This document shows positions 47,203 through 60,230 of a stretch of 64,000 bases of DNA, one piece after another. The stretch is taken from contig BRKX01000006.1 in assembly GCA_026008535.1 (NCBI GenBank), forward strand, positions 45,062,664-45,126,663, written 5' to 3'. Within the stretch, counting starts at the first letter, position 1; every line of letters begins with the position of its first letter. This DNA is from Perilla frutescens (Eukaryota; Streptophyta; Magnoliopsida; Lamiales; Lamiaceae). The notes beneath the pieces are model-generated. The model worked only from the letters and a program-made list of their open reading frames with translations, was not told the DNA's origin and did not search any database. The position numbers were made by a program, and so were the translations under genes.

Positions 47203-50200
47203 TCACGAGTTCTCCATTGTGTCAGATACAATTCGCATTTGGTGAGGTCTCGTGATCTCACCCTTTCGTCTCAAGAATGCCCTCCTCCACCAAACTTCAA
47301 ATCCCCTCTGGATATTTGGACAGTCATCAGCTCCATTCAGAAATCTGTTGAACCACGACACAAAGATTTCCTGCTGCAAGGCCATTGGCAAAGTTGAAAT
47401 AGTGTTGCTAAGACCATCCTCAATTGAATGTCGGTCAAGACCTCTAGATGCCCTCCCCATCCATCTAAAATCCTCGTAAAAAGGCACCAACCAAGTCTTC
47501 AAAAGCATGCACCTGGCCTCTTTGGTGGCCAACACCTCTCTCTTTCCAATTCCTACAAACAGCCTGGCTGTAACTCTGCTGACTTCATATCTGTGTATGG
47601 GAGGCACTGTAGAATGTGCCTCGGATAATTCAGACTGCTCGGCCCATGTTTTTAGAAAGTTCTCAGCAATCTGTCTATCAACCAGTATATCCAGTAGCCA
47701 ATGCAAATTATCAGCCTGTCGCGCTATCTGACCCACATCTTGCGTGTCTCCATGTGCTACCCGTAAAAAATGACGAGAAAGTAATTTCAAGCAATCATCA
47801 CAAGCGATGTACAGTGACTCCTTCCTCAAATCATTCTGTGATGAATTTTCGCGCAGCAATTTGGTCACCAAGCCTTTCATCTCTCTCCTAGCCTTCTCAT
47901 CTTTCCCTTCAAGAACTACTTGCAATAGCTTGAGAAGCACTTCTTCATTATTCTTTCCATCCTCGAGCCCTGCTGTAGCATCAAGAGAAACCCTTTTCAA
48001 AACTTCCCAAGCTCCAACCCCTTCAAGCCGAAGCTCTGATAACAGGGAAGCCACCTTCTCTTCTTCATCTTCAGCCCATGGGGCAGCTTCTAAATACTCC
48101 AAGCATGATAGTACACCCGCATCAAACCCGATTGCTACTGAGACCTATAAGAGACAATGTTCATTCATATATCAGTGGATTTTTAAAATTGAGTTACTCA
48201 CATAATCACGTATCTGTTAGCAATGTCAAAGCACAAATATCCAATATATCAGTGGAAAACAATCATCAAATAAAAGCGAGAGGCACATATGGAGATTATT
48301 TACACTGTCATACTGTAAACAGCTACAGCATGTATATATCTCTACAACCTATACAACCTATTCACAAAGTTATAATGATGCCAAAGACTAGCTAAATGAA
48401 GGACAGCCCAACCATTTCAGGTCAGTAGTTGGTAAGTGCTAACCAAATAGCCATTTTACTAAGCAAAATGGACTGCTTTTGAAGAATAAAATTCTGACTC
48501 ATGAAAGAAAACAATCCACCTCTTCTAGAAAAGCCTCAATCCTTTCCTATTATTAGTGAGAAGACTGAAGAGAGTAGAAGTATGTCTTCCATGGTCGTGG
48601 AAACAAGGAAATGAACCATAGTCGGGTTCATAAAAGGGGAATCAGTACACTAAGTTTCTTCTTTGGGGAATCATTGAGGTAGGTTTAGTCACACTTGTTT
48701 CTTGTCAATATGAATTATATATACACATATATGCATATATGCACCTTGTCCTAAGAATTAAATAGTCAAGATGAAAAATCATAAACTATTTTTATTTAAG
48801 ATAGCCCAATAAAATATTAAATATAAAATCGTAGCCCAAGTCAAACATTAAACAAACAACAATCTACCTTCTTTCATCATTTCTCTAAGAGACACATCCG
48901 CAACGGCTTCCTTTTCATTTTCTTCTTCTTTAATGAAGTTATTCATGGCTCTAGTACGTGTTCCATAACATTCCTCGTCCTCTAGGAAACCATGATCGGA
49001 AAGCAGTATGAAGGTTTATGAGCAAATTAGGTAACTATGGAATGAACTGGATTGCTTTTAGATTTATCCAGTCAGAGACTCAGAGTTATTCATCTATCAC
49101 AGAGACTACTCGATTAAGATGGTATGCAACAATGCCAAGTCTTTGACATCTTCACTAAGCTGATGAAGTTCAAATGATTTCCAAAAGCCTGTGGATCACT
49201 CCTAGCATCTCTAAGTCAAGTTTAAGGGAAGCACAAATCTTTATATGATGAATTATCTAGATTAGGCACATGAGTTAGTCTTTTTTTTCCTCATGCATCC
49301 TAGGTGATAAAACAGGAAAATATGTGGTGATAAAATAGTTTGTCGCTCCATCTTGAAATCTTTATAAGCATTCCCACCATTCATTTAAATCTGCAGCTAC
49401 GGTCTATTAGCACATTAAAAATGAGTACCTCTTCTATTGTCTAGTTTGTGAAGGTATATTAAAGACTAAAACTTGAAAGAAACCAATAAGAAGTACTTTC
49501 CTAGCTGCCTGACTGCCTCTTGGCCTCTCCTTATCAATATGCCTTTTGCATATTTCATACCCCTTATCTAGTTTATCACTTTTTACAATACCACCAACAA
49601 GCCACATTGTCTTTCATGCATCATTAAACCTCATAAACTATAGTGATCTAGCTCTAAGTTCTTGAAAGCTAGTCCCATCATGACATCATCCTTACTAAAC
49701 TAACCAATGACAACATTACTTCACCTTCTGCATTTCAGCCAGGTAATCTCGTATATTCTTAGTTAACTAATCGATGACAACCTTAATGCAGTCTTCACCT
49801 TCTGCATTTCAGCCGTGCAATCTCATATATCTAATATGTGATCTTAGTCATCAATCCAACTCAAAACCGTTCTACATTTTCAATTTTCAAATATCAACAC
49901 ATAAAGAAGAATTGAAGTAAAAAAACAGAGACGCAACGATTAAGCATATAGAAATTGAGATCATTGTTGTGCATTATAAGCTTACCCTAAGTATACCGAG
50001 CACCCGGGGAACGTCCTCCTTCATCAACTTCTTCCTCAAGTCTTTACAATACATCAATCTCAGAGTTTCAATATAAACCTCAATATCATCACAATCAGCA
50101 ATCTCCACATTGTAAGGCACCCAACTCCCTTGCTGCTTAACCCAACTCTCATTCAACTTCAACGCAAAAAATCTACTGTGAACCACAAGGATCTGCCTAT

Positions 50201-50855
50201 GAACACTAATGGAAACACTAACACCATCCTTGGAGCTCAAAGTGAGCATCACATCGCTCGAACCCGCATCGTTGAATTGATTCCCGGGGCTTCTCGACGC
50301 CAGAAGATCCATCAAACGCTGCTGCATTAGCGCCTGCTTGTCCACATTTGCAGGAAGGTTCGAGCTTTGTTGGTTTTTAGCTCCATTTTCAACGGCGGCC
50401 GGTGTTCTGGGCAGGTTATCAGGCTCATTCGCCATCATCTCGAAAAGGGTCGGACTAGAGCGGGTTTTGTCAGCCGCCACCGGCGGCGGTGGCGACATTG
50501 GATTGAGGAGTCCAGCGGTGAGTGCAGAATTGAATTTGCTCAAAGATGAGGGGAAACCATCGCCGGCGGCCGAGCCGCCGTAGGATCCCATGTTGGAAGG
50601 AGAGTGACGGATCTTGAGATCCGAGGAGGAGGGCGGCGGTAGCGGAGGCGGCGATGGTTTGGAGGCCGGGTAGCACCAGGAGCTGTCAGGAGAGATTGTA
50701 ATGTGAGCTTCAAGATTGCGGCACGCGGCGGCGGCGGAAGAGGTGGTGGGATCTAGGATGGTGGGAGTGGTGGTGATGGTGGTTTCACGGCAGCGTCGGC
50801 GTTTGATCTTTACGGTTTGGGTGTGGGACTTGAGATGAGCGGTGGTAGCTGCCAT
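47203..50855 (-). CDS. BTB/POZ domain protein, two exons
   Basis: Plant BTB proteins of this layout are thought to act as adaptors for CUL3 ubiquitin ligases; the target of this one is unknown. Exons on the minus strand are 50855-49986 and 48144-47203, joined in phase 0 across a 1.84-kb GT-AG intron, giving 603 codons. The first 190 residues are low-complexity (Pro, Ser, Thr, Ala) with a basic KIKRRRCR patch near 17-24. The BTB fold (about 199-315) shows SDVMLTL, ISVHRQILVVHSRFFALKL and IEVYIETLRLMYC. A helical C-terminal region follows (LLSRHFLRVAHGD, LHWLLDILVDRQIAE, EVLATKEARCMLLKTWL). It resembles Arabidopsis At1g63850-type proteins from memory. The intron shows no gene. Confidence 0.9.
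48145..49985 (-). other. Large intron of the BTB gene
   Basis: The 1.84-kb intron has a GTAAGC donor at 49985 and a TTATAG acceptor at 48145. It contains a near-duplicate of about 60 bp near 49720 and 49790 (CACCTTCTGCATTTCAGCC(A/G)), and no recognisable gene or transposon end. Confidence 0.75.
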
Positions 50856-52540
50856 GTGAGTGTGTGTGAGAGTGTGTTAAAGTAGGGGTGGCAGTGTGTG
50901 TAGTGTGTGTAAATTGGGGGGTAAATTTTTTGTCTGGTAGCTTTAGGGCTGCATTGGCATCATCATCATTATCATTGGATTTTTTGTGCCTAAGAAATTG
51001 GGATGGCGATTCATTCAAGAGAGAGAGAGAGAGAGAGAGAGAGAATGCTTCTGGATGTTAGAGAGTTTTGAACAAATTTACATCGTAGGAAAAAGGGAAC
51101 TAACTCCTCAATTATGGACTTTTTATTTTTTTTAAATTTATGGCTGTTTTTGTAGTCATTCTGTAGCAGTCAAATAAAGACTCACTTTTATTATGACGGG
51201 AATTTACAGTGGTTTTTTTTTTTTTTAAGTTGAGGAATAGTAGTATTTTTTTCTTATATATTGAGATTTTAATTTTAGTGTTTCGGTGTTATCGAGAAAA
51301 TATTTAAAAGAAGTTTTATGTGATGGTTATTGAATTTATAATATTATTAATATATATAAGATAAGATGTTGTCATGTTGCGTTGTTGTTGGTGGTGTCTG
51401 TTACTTCGATTTTGGTTAGAATCAACTTCATTAGTTTAGCTCTTCTAAGCACACTAAGTCACTAACGAAAAAAAATATTCAAATTCAAAATAGGTAATAA
51501 ATTTAATAGGGTATGACAGACATCTAAAATTTGTTATTGCAAATTTTGAATGGTGTATTTGCACTTTAATTAAAAAAAAGAGAGATGTTATTTGCACTAA
51601 TAAATTTACTTTTTCCATCATAAATAAAAAAAATAGAAAAATAATAATTTAGAACTTACTTAAATGTCCTTATTAAAAAAAATAAAAGAAAAAGAAAAAG
51701 AAATGGCCTGTAAAAATAAAATAAAATTCCGATCAACTCCTCCACTGTCGCGAACATGCATGTTCGTTTCTCCGGTACCTTCCCTTCGAGCTTCACTAAC
51801 CACCAAATTAAATAAATTAAACAAAATATTAAAAAAATAAATGTTGGCCACTTCTTTTTCTCAACAGAGCAAACTCAATCGCACAAACATTTAACAGGCT
51901 CCAACTGCGAAGTCGTGTCAAACTTCACCGGAATAGTTGAAATCCGTTCAAAAACTCAGTTTTTCGAGCCCCCAATCAAAGATCGAGAATCTATATTCGA
52001 ACACCCTCAAACACATTCGAAAACTAATTTTCGAACCCCTAACGCATGATTGAAATTTGAACATCCTATTCTTAGGCGCCACCGTAAATCATTTTTTGAA
52101 CTCATTCATGTTGTTCGAAATTTACAGTTCAAACCAATTTCATAGCGGAATTTGGCAGGATGTAGTAGAATTGAAGAAGAAGAAGAAGAAGAAGAAGAAG
52201 AAGAAGAAGAAGAAGAAAGGGCTGCGGTTTGGGGGGGAAGAGGTTTGGGGGGATTTTGGGAGAACACGGAGGGCGGATGTGGGGTTGGGAGAAGGAGAGA
52301 GGGTGGTTGGGACTTGGGAGGGAGGGCGGCGACGGGGAAGAAAGGGTGGGTGGCGGAGGGGGAGAGAGATTCCAGATTTATTTTTTTTAAATTGAATTAT
52401 TATTTTTATTTTATTGTTTTTAGGTAAAATAAATATTTTTAGAGTGTACGATATTAATGTAAATGTGGGTAGTACAAAGAGTAAAATATGTAGTGCATTG
52501 AGTAACCGAAGTGCAAAGAGTAAAATCAGTAGTGCAAATA
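50856..52540. other. BTB gene upstream region and repeats
   Basis: The BTB gene's likely leader includes GT-rich text (50858-50910) and a GA tract at 51019-51044. Further right the region is AT-rich. A purine-rich stretch (52160-52375) begins with an (AAG)n run at about 52174-52217. No gene was recognised. Confidence 0.5.
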
Positions 52541-52767
52541 GAAACTCCCTTAAAAAAAGGAAGAGATTCTTTCTAGGGCAACAAGTTCTTTTATACTATT
52601 CAAGATTTAAGCTTATGGGAGGAAGTCTGAAGACCAAATGGGTCGGTCCATTTGAAGTATATGCGGAATGCCCTAATGGGGCAGTTGAGCTGAAAAATCC
52701 CGATACTGGAGGGCGTTTCAAAGTTAATAGACACCGTCTCAAATCTTACCTGGGGCATTCGGACTAG
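52541..52767 (+). pseudogene. Gypsy integrase C-terminal fragment
   Basis: The last 75 codons resemble the end of Ty3/gypsy integrase: GQQVLLYYSRFKLMGGSLK, KWVGPFEV, GAVELKNP, FKVNRHRLKSYL, then a stop at 52765-52767. Everything upstream of this domain is missing. Confidence 0.85.
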
Positions 52768-53159
52768 GATGTCAGAGTGGTTTGGCTCGTGGAGCCCAAT
52801 TACGCCTGAGAAGGGATGGTGTCATGTCCACGACAGTAACTAGGGCGCTATTGGGAGACAACCCAAGTTTTAGTTGTTTTAATTTATTTAAATAACATTT
52901 CCAGTTAATTTAACTAGTTTAGGGGCAATTTTATGCTTGTTTTGGATAAGTTATGTGTTTGCAGGTTGAGATAAGGAAAGAGAAATCAAAAGATAAGGCA
53001 ATCCCTTGAAAGTAGGGATTTTGGAGCAGGGCACTCTGAAGAGATAGAGTTGGTTCCGATTTTTCAGGGGATAATACTTATCCGTTGATGTGGGCACGCC
53101 GATCCGATTAAAACCCTAAAATTCAAAGAGTCGATGTCACATCAAACTACAGTAACACA

Positions 53160-55130
53160 ATGTTAAAAGTAAACCCCACAAAATCTAAACCATCACTCTC
53201 ATTCTCTTCATCTTTTTCTAAAAATTTCGAGCCCATCTCCCAAAATCCTCTACAGCGCGCAACTTCCACTCCAAAAAGCTTTGAAGTAACAATGGTAAAT
53301 ATAAGAGGTAAGAAGACAACTCTCAAAGCCAGTGCAAAGGCCCGATTGGAGTTTGCGACTCCTACTGTAGCTGAAGAGCCCGCGTAGAGCAAGGTAGTTA
53401 AGAAAAAGGCCGCGAAGCCAAAAGAGTAAGTTGAGGTAGGAACAGGTACTTCAAGCAAGCCAACAAAGGAGTCATTGCCGGAAAATGAGACTGCACCGAA
53501 AATGAACTCCACAACGCCATCTCAAGAGAAATAACTGAAAGAAACAGAGACCATGTAAGAAGAAAAGGTGGGTGAAGAGCCAACAGAGTAAGCTGAGAAG
53601 ATGAAGGAAAAGAAGGGTAAAAAGACGGCTAGGGTTCCAACGCCTGAGCCGTCTAAGGAAGCCCAGGAGAAAGATGATGATGAAGCTCTGGATGAGTACC
53701 TTGAAGAGCTTGCGGAAATACAGTCTGATGAGGAAGACCAGACCGAAGAAGCCCAACCTGTTGAAGTAAAAAAGAAGGCACTTGAAAAACTGAAAGGGAA
53801 AAAGGTCGTTGAAGAGCCCATTCTAACCAGATCTGAGCAGCCTGAGGAGTTTCAACAAGGGAAAACTGAGGATGAAGCCACAGAGCAGTAGTAGAAAAAG
53901 AGTGAACCATCTCAGGCTCGAACTCTAAAAGATGAAACTTCGGAGGATTTACTGCCCAAGCAAATGGTGGGCAAGGCCACGATAATGAGGTCCGGTAAGA
54001 AACTGGCTGGAGAGCCCTCCACACGAAAATGAAAAATGAAAGAGTACACACCAAAACCCGAGCCTAAAAGAAGCAAGGGGGGTGTCGAGCCCTACTCCAA
54101 GAAAGCCAGGAAGTGGCCTACCTTCAGTCCGAGGCATTATACACTCAAATGCTATTCACCGTGAGTCATTGGCTGCTCTAAGCATAGCGCAGGAGGTACG
54201 TGAATTTTTCGCTACTATTGGCTGGGAATTTTTTGTTGATATGGATTGTATCATTTTTTGCCCTTGCACAAGAATTCATTCATTCGTTGAAAATTAAGGC
54301 TATTAGCAAACCTGCCACGTCTACTAGGGTCATAAGTTTTAAAATTCTTGGAAAATCATTTTCTTTATCGGCTGATGAGTTAAATTTGAGTTTGGGCATT
54401 GTGTCCTATCTTGGGTTGCAAGAGGATGATTATGTGAATGCTGTAACTGATGTGCTCGACTCGGTAGAGGGAGTCGATGCAAGATGGACAGCTATAGGTG
54501 ATGGCTCCACTTACCAGAGTGGAGCCACAAAGGGTTATTGTTTGAACAATGATGCTTTGCGGTTTTACCATAGGGTGTTAGCATACAGTTTCTTTGGGAG
54601 AAAGGATAGTTCTAATTCTATCACAAATCAAGAACTTTTCATTCTGTGGTGCATGGTTAAAAAAATAAAAATCAATTTTGGCGCTGTGGCCATCACACAT
54701 TTTTGGGAAATTAAAGCGCACCCTAGGCATCGCATTTTATGTGCTCAGTTGATCACCCAGAGTGCTGTGAATGCTAAGTTGCTTGATTTGCATGATACTG
54801 AACTAACCCCTCTGCTCATTGAATACTTTAATATAAATTGTTTGAAGAGAATGCAGGATGTTGTGGATGATGAAGAAGGGCAGCCTATTTTCTTTGTGCC
54901 GAGGGCAGACCCTTCGAGCCTGCTTCTTACTTCTGTAGGTACATCCAGACGACCACCATCAGGGAGGGCACATCAAGAATAGAGCCCAGTTGCAGTGATG
55001 TTGAGGAACTTAGAGATGATGGAGAATGCCCAATTCCAAACAAATGAAAAGTTGACCCGCATGGAAACAACCCTAAAAGCATACTTCAGACACATTGGGT
55101 TCTCATACCCAACGCCCGCGACCGAGTAAC
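53160..55130 (+). pseudogene. Decayed Athila-type extra ORF downstream of pol
   Basis: The first part (53160-54140) is Lys/Glu-rich with several in-frame stops, mostly TAG or TAA where GAG or AAG is likely. After a frame change near 54200 a clearer domain follows to 54979: RVISFKILGKSFSLSADELNLSLG, then a segment with RFYHRVLAYSFFGRKD, ELFILWCMVKK and HRILCAQLI. This resembles the Athila-family protein often called env-like or ORF1; its role is not established. No membrane segment convincing for an envelope is visible. Confidence 0.65.
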
Positions 55131-56323
55131 CTGGTTCTGATCTTTTTGTTAGATTAGGTTTTTGTTTTGATTTGATTTTTTAGAGTTGCCCCTATTTTAC
55201 CCACTTTACCTCATGCAAAGTGTGTGGGTGAGGGCATTTCAGTTTATTTTTATGATTTCTTATTGAGTCTGTTTAAACACTTTGCCTCATGCAAAGTGTG
55301 TTGATGGTCAGATCTGTTTAACCATGCTTTCTGTGAGTTCGTGTGGCCATTGCCTTTGATACATTCAATTTAATTATTTTTTCAAATTCAGTATGCCCAC
55401 AATAAGATAGGGATGACAAACGAGTTTAGCATGCCCTGGGAAGTTTTGAGTCTAATGTTGTATGCCCATTTCACAACTCTCTTTTCTTCATGTGTGTGAA
55501 CATTCTGTGCCTAGGAGTTCTAGAACTTGCTATGGTTCTGCTTCAGGATTTTGGAATTGTTGATGCATTTGTAGATGATTTAGGCTATCTTTTACTGAGC
55601 CACTTATATAAAAAAATTAACCCACCAACAGCATAGCTTTGCAGCCCTTTTGAGCCTATGAAATGCCCTGGTAGGTTTTTTTGTTTGGGATGGTGATATA
55701 TAGCCAGGGCATCACAAGAGCTTGAAAATAAAAGAAAAGGAGGGCAGAGTTGTTGAAAGGTGAATAAAAAGAAAGAGGGCCAGAAAAGATAAGGGGAATA
55801 AATAAAATAAAGAAGAAAAAGAAAAAGAGAATAAATTTCCCCTGGTCTTAAGTGTTCAGAATACCTGTATCATAGAAATATTCATTGTCTGAACAAGGAA
55901 TAAGAGGGTAGTTGATTAGAAGAAAAAATGAGGGATTGTACAGTTAATAAATTTTCCTTATATGAAATGCCCAATAAAGCCCTGTTGATACTTATGCATC
56001 TTCGATTTTTTGAACTTGAAAGCAGAACATTAGCAAGCCTATAGGATGAATATGTACATAATGCATTGAATTGAGTGTATACACTGAGTCTAAACACTGA
56101 ACGAAGAGAGCTTGTGAGGATCACTACGCTTTACTCATTTTTGACCTATTTTTGGTGTGCTGAAACTTTGCAATTATGTTGAATTATTGGAGTTGATGTG
56201 CCCACGCTGAATTATAGTTGCATGCTTATTTTGTTTGAGTCTTTTCTTTTCTTTCATTTCGTTTGTTTTCTGGAAGCGTTGCATCCAATGCCTGAGGGCA
56301 ATCATGTCTAAAGTGTGTGGGTG

Positions 56324-57865
56324 TGATAAGTCCATTTATTTCGTATTTTTATAGGCATTTTAGTAGTTATAAATGTTTATTTAGTCATTTTTAGTCGAAA
56401 AGAACTAGGTTTTTGGTCAAGGGCATTCCACAGGTTGAATCTGGCGAAAGATGCATTTTTCCTAGCAATTCAAGCATATTTCAACGCCAAAAAAGTAGCT
56501 AGAGGCACATGGGAACTTCTTCAGTATTCATCCAACATTCGGGAGGTAGAATGGGTATATCAAAGATGAATAAAGCTGACTAGATGATGTCGTGCCCACT
56601 TTGCTCGTGTAGATTCGACCAGGGGCTTAGAATGGGCACATGTGGATTTTCCAGAAGTTTGTTGAAGTCAAGAGGGATGTAAAGGATAGATTTCAATCTG
56701 AATGAGTTGATGAAGATAAGGACTGTTTGAAAGGAAGAGGTTAAGGAGATAAGACGTACATCCCTGAAAATTTGGGATTCAGCTAACAACTCTCTGGATA
56801 AGGTTTATCCAGTTCAGTGGAGAGAGCATGCCAGTTCCGGAAAATAGTTGAAGACCCCCACCTGTGGGGGAATTTGAATTTCAGATTATATCTATTTAAA
56901 CTAGTTCTTTTGCTGGAAATAGGAGTTCGACACACTGATACAATATTTCATTTTCTGCACTTTAATTTCTTATTTTATTTTTGAAGCTGTCAAGGCAGTA
57001 AGAACAATCCAAGAGGCCTTATACCCTTGGGATTTAGGAACTGTTTCTATGCTCGACGTTGGTGTTGAGCATTTTATCAATTTAATTCAGTAAGTATTTT
57101 CTTTTAATTATGTTTTTAATTTCTGCATAATTAATTTCATTCAGCATGCGTGGCTAGATTTATAATTTCGGTGTTTGAGTGATAGAAAATGATTTAAGTT
57201 AAAACTGGACTCGTGAGGCCGTGTGGGCATATTGCTACATGATATGTTTCTGTCGATTTTTTGCCTTGTTCCATATGAGTGTGTGTTTGAAATGCCTAAT
57301 GTGGCTGATCACTCGTTAGATATAGAGGACACGCCAATGTTAATTGAATTGACAAATATGTGTGTTGATTCATATAGTAATTAGGAAATCGGTGGGTTAT
57401 TGTGGGCACATGAGGAATCAGTAAACACAACAAACTTGGATTTGTCTAGGGCACACTGCTGTCTATTCATTTATATCTCTTTGGGAACCGGAGGTGGGTG
57501 ATAGGTTAGGGATTTAATTGAAGAAGAATCGATTTTAAACCTAAAATGAAAGGATGAATAAGGAGACACAGAGAGGAATCTGGTCTCCATAACTGGGTGA
57601 GTTAGTAATGCAGAAAAATTGGCGTACCCATGATCGAGTGGATTAAACTTAAACCAAATTCTAGTTCAAACACTGGAACTTTTGTTATTTGATATTTTTT
57701 TTAATTTATATTTTGCAGATTTACTCTCAGTACGGTGATAACACAAACCAACCCCTTTAGTGATTGGTTACCCGAAGGTGGAATCACAACAACTCTCTGT
57801 GGGATCGACCCGTATTCATAAGCTTGCTACGCTCGCTGTGGGCATAGGAGTTACAAATATTATTT
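56324..57865 (+). repeat. Putative Athila-like 3' LTR
   Basis: Starts TGATAAGTCC after a purine tract. The right part has CAACTCTCTGTGGGATCGACCC, typical of the end of such LTRs. The right border is set by the next, inverted LTR and is approximate. Confidence 0.5.
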
Positions 57866-59224
57866 TGAACGTGAAACAATCGCGCGTCATATCCACATGG
57901 ACTGTAATTTCGATCACACTAAGTACAAAGCTAACAAGTTTCTATTATTCAAACTACCTATTTCTTGGGTTGAATTAATCTTAGATAAGAATTTAAATTA
58001 AACTAAAACAATCAATTAATAAAGAGACGGAAACAAATTCAACACATTAAATTACTTAGAAAAATCAAACAATCAATTAAATGATTAATCCTAGGGAATG
58101 CATGCAGATGTATCCGTTATGTACTAATTCCAATTCTAACAATTCTCAATTTTAATCTGATTATTGGTGGACGATAAAAAATGTTGCTACCTATCTCCGC
58201 CAGGTCTCAAGGTAGTCGTGGATTAACAAATCAACTATCACTCTCGTCTCTGGATTAATTTGTTAACTCCCTAAAGCATCAGATTAAACCTCCTACAGAT
58301 TCCGTAGAATGTGTATCAAATATGTTTAATTAATCCTACTAGTTAATTATCTCCATCAGGTCTCAAATTAACTAGCTAGTTTAAATCGATTATGACCACT
58401 AATTCATGCATGAAATAAAATAGCACTTGAACAATTGAACACAATAATCAAAAGGAAAAAATAACATAATTAAAATTAATTCATAACTTCAACATGTTTG
58501 CAAACCCTAGAATTAATAGGAGTCTAGCCGCTCATAGTAAAACTACAACCCAATGAAAATAAAATACGAATTACAAAAGTCATGATGAAATTAAACTAAA
58601 AAATGTAAAACAATTTATGCAGGATGTTTGAATCTTCAAGTTCTGTCTTCCTCTGTTGTTTGCTCTCTTCTCTGCTCTCATATATGTAAAAAGTGTGTGG
58701 AATTTCATCCAAACTAGACCCTTAAATAGTTGGGAGGAGTTTTGATAGTTTTTAAAATCAAACAAGAAAAGAGATAAAAATCTGTCAAAACATGCTTCAT
58801 GCGCATAGGGTGTGCGCTAAGAGGACTCCAGCGCACGGGATGTGCACCATTCCATGGATGATTCTTGCCTTGAAGTCGTGTACGGGCCATGCGCTAAGGA
58901 TTCCTTACTGCACGGGCCGTGTGCGAACTTTTGATGCCCGACACTCCTCACCGTTTTGCTTCGTTCTCGCTCATTTGTCATCCGATTAACCTGATTCAAG
59001 TTGCAGATAATCTCAACTCGATCCTCTATCTTCTTAGCTTATCTTCCAACTAAATTAGATTCTAAAAATATCCCTTTATAGCTCAAACTTCTACATAAAG
59101 AACAAAAACATGACATTGCACAAGAAAACAGGACAATTATAACTAAACACCAAACTTTGTATGCATTAACCATTAAATATCATCCAAATAAATACCAAAA
59201 TGCATACAAAAATCATGTTTATCA
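57866..59224 (-). repeat. LTR of the palindrome-bearing gypsy family, inverted
   Basis: On the minus strand it starts TGATAAACATG at 59224 and ends near CACGTTCA at 57866. The section from 58400 to 58930 matches, inverted, the element at 29930-30660. It carries at least four (G)CGCACGG..GTG-type palindromes at 58800-58925. No flanking gag or pol is seen, so it may be a solo LTR, though no exact 5-bp duplication was found. Confidence 0.65.
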
Positions 59225-60230
59225 ATGGACCCAATTTAGGATTTTCGAGGATTTTCTCCACTTTGGGCTTCATTTTAACCCAAGGGTTTCCTCCCACACT
59301 ATAAATACCCTCTCTACTCATTAAACAAAGATGTAACAGAAGACGTATCTAGGTGAACATAATTATGGAGGCACAGCAGATGTTTTGGAGGCTACATCAA
59401 AATTGAAGACTCCGGGTTCTTTATGTTGTTGAACATTATTTTATTTACTATGTTCAAGGTTTATTCCTTTTATTTAATTATGTCTAAGTAATTGTTTATT
59501 GGATTCTTTGGTTTGTAAGTCCATTAGATTTCATGGTTTGATTTATTGATATATATTTTCTGGTTATCATTGGGTATTTGGTTTCCTAGTTTGGATTTCT
59601 CATGTGTATGTTGACTGCAACAGCATATGTATGCAAGCTAAATAATTGGAAGATTCTAGTCATGATTGATTAATTAGTGGGATAAAATATGTTAATCATT
59701 TTATGTGATGCTTGGAAGGACCGACCAAGTGAAAAAGTATTGCATAGGAATTAAAGTCCAAGGTACTTGATTATGAGTAATGATGTGTGTGAAGAACGGA
59801 CCGCAGTGAAGCACATGTTCATTATTTCTGTGTTATGATATATGTTCGTGAGAACAGTCTGATAACAGTTAAATGATTTTCCACTGTTGATAAATTAAAT
59901 AAGATTAAGTAGTCAATAAATCTGTACTAAAAGCCATTATATGAATTCTCCTCTAGAATTCATTATTCTCATTAATTATTTTATTTAAGTTAATTGTCTT
60001 TATGTTCTTGAGTATTTATTTACACGTTCCCTCTTCTATTATTTGAGTATCTAGATATTAATGAGGTGTCTATGTTTTAGTACTCACATTGTTATTTTCC
60101 ATCACAATTCCTGTGGATACGATACTTTTGCTCACTATGTATGACAATTGCACCGTACACTTGCGGTTGCTTTTACTACTAATAAAATAGTGGTCAACTT
60201 ATTTTATTAGAATTCTCCCATGTTTAGACT
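59225..60230 (+). repeat. Third LTR fragment, plus strand
   Basis: A TATA-like CTATAAATACC at about 59300 is followed by 900 bp of AT-rich sequence and ends with CACAATTCCTGTGGATACGATAC and GTACACTTGCGGT, text commonly found at the end of gypsy-type LTRs. The start is lost against the neighbouring LTR. Confidence 0.5.

Larger units (their letters stand above)
52541..57865 (+). mobile_element. 3' half of an Athila-like gypsy element
   Basis: In order: the C-terminus of integrase, a decayed extra reading frame of the Athila type, a long untranslated stretch, a purine-rich tract (AAAGTGTGTGGG, about 56310-56321) and a putative 3' LTR starting TGATAAGTCC at 56324. The 5' LTR, gag and most of pol are absent. 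The untranslated part has two copies of CTCATGCAAAGTGTGT (near 55204 and 55284) able to form short hairpins. Confidence 0.7.

Noticed and set aside
47185..48395. Plus-strand reading frames across the BTB second exon
   Set aside because: They are shadows; the minus strand has one continuous 314-codon exon joined in phase to the BTB domain.
52057..52427. Lys- or Glu-rich frames near 52.1-52.4 kb
   Set aside because: They come from an (AAG)n microsatellite and adjoining purine-rich DNA.
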